Made by a program: the position numbers and the translations under genes. Shown in pieces: positions 63,934-64,000 of a stretch of DNA of 64,000 nucleotides. The DNA comes from an uncultured Prevotellaceae bacterium (lineage in GTDB: Bacteria; Bacteroidota; Bacteroidia; Bacteroidales; Bacteroidaceae). The DNA lies in NCBI GenBank assembly GCA_902786565.1, contig CADACW010000017.1:45164-109163 (forward strand), in the 5' to 3' direction. A model generated the notes under the pieces. It saw only the letters and a program-made list of their open reading frames with translations. It had not been told where the DNA came from and did no database searches. The stretch's first letter is position 1. The number at the start of each line of letters is the position of its first letter.

Positions 63934-64000
63934 AAGGAGTTGAGGGGTAAAGGAGCTGCTTTGTCGTTTTTTTTCAAACGGCCGAAATACCCCCCTTAGA

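Overview
The window looks like chromosomal DNA from a gut or oral Bacteroidales bacterium, most likely Prevotellaceae. Reasons: SusC/SusD pairs, LRR_5 (BspA-like) and beta-helix surface proteins with a short glycine/lysine-rich C-terminal tail, DUF families typical of this order (DUF3791, DUF3990, DUF4831, DUF4960, DUF6722), and Bacteroidetes promoters. At least a dozen genes are preceded by TAnnTTTG, usually with a TTG about 20 bases upstream. No tRNA, rRNA, CRISPR array or insertion sequence was found.

Layout. 1-11.7 kb: cysK (cut by the window edge), a TPR membrane regulator, two tandem BspA-like proteins with the same disruption near the 3' end, a broken SDR gene, a LuxR-type response regulator, metY, and a divergent lrp gene. 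A 28-bp tandem repeat fills the metY leader. 11.7-16.3 kb: metH-metF; with metY and cysK this makes a sulfur amino-acid region. 16.5-24.5 kb: a rod-shaped non-coding RNA candidate, a 2047-residue beta-helix surface protein, a 50-residue acidic peptide gene, and a DUF3791-DUF3990-DUF3791 module that resembles an ADP-ribosyltransferase toxin-antitoxin system. 24.6-28.0 kb: rpsL-rpsG-fusA on the minus strand. 28.6-32 kb: M6 metalloprotease with dockerin-like repeats, and a GT2 glycosyltransferase.

32-52 kb is a fructan utilisation locus. It contains a membrane-tethered sugar-binding/AraC regulator, SusC, SusD, a DUF4960 surface glycan-binding protein, an outer-surface GH32, a GH32 pseudogene with a large internal deletion, then (after two minus-strand genes) a secreted GH32, an MFS sugar permease and fructokinase. 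The two minus-strand genes, a GH2 and a GH30, appear to serve another glycan (beta-galactan type). A bipartite motif with identical spacing upstream of susC and of the second GH32 is a good candidate operator for the regulator. 52.4-57.5 kb: a giant CE12-CE8 pectin esterase. 57.7-63.6 kb: solitary rpsJ, DUF4831, nnr, uxaA, pyrE and an SRPBCC protein.

The most unusual theme is a family of degenerate 7-bp tandem arrays (units such as GAAGATT, GAGAGGT, CATTCTT, AATTGTT). They lie between genes, over stop codons and inside genes. Two sit in frame in metH, one encodes the core of a lipoprotein signal peptide, and one is an exact 35-bp (5-unit) insertion in the tail of a BspA-like gene.
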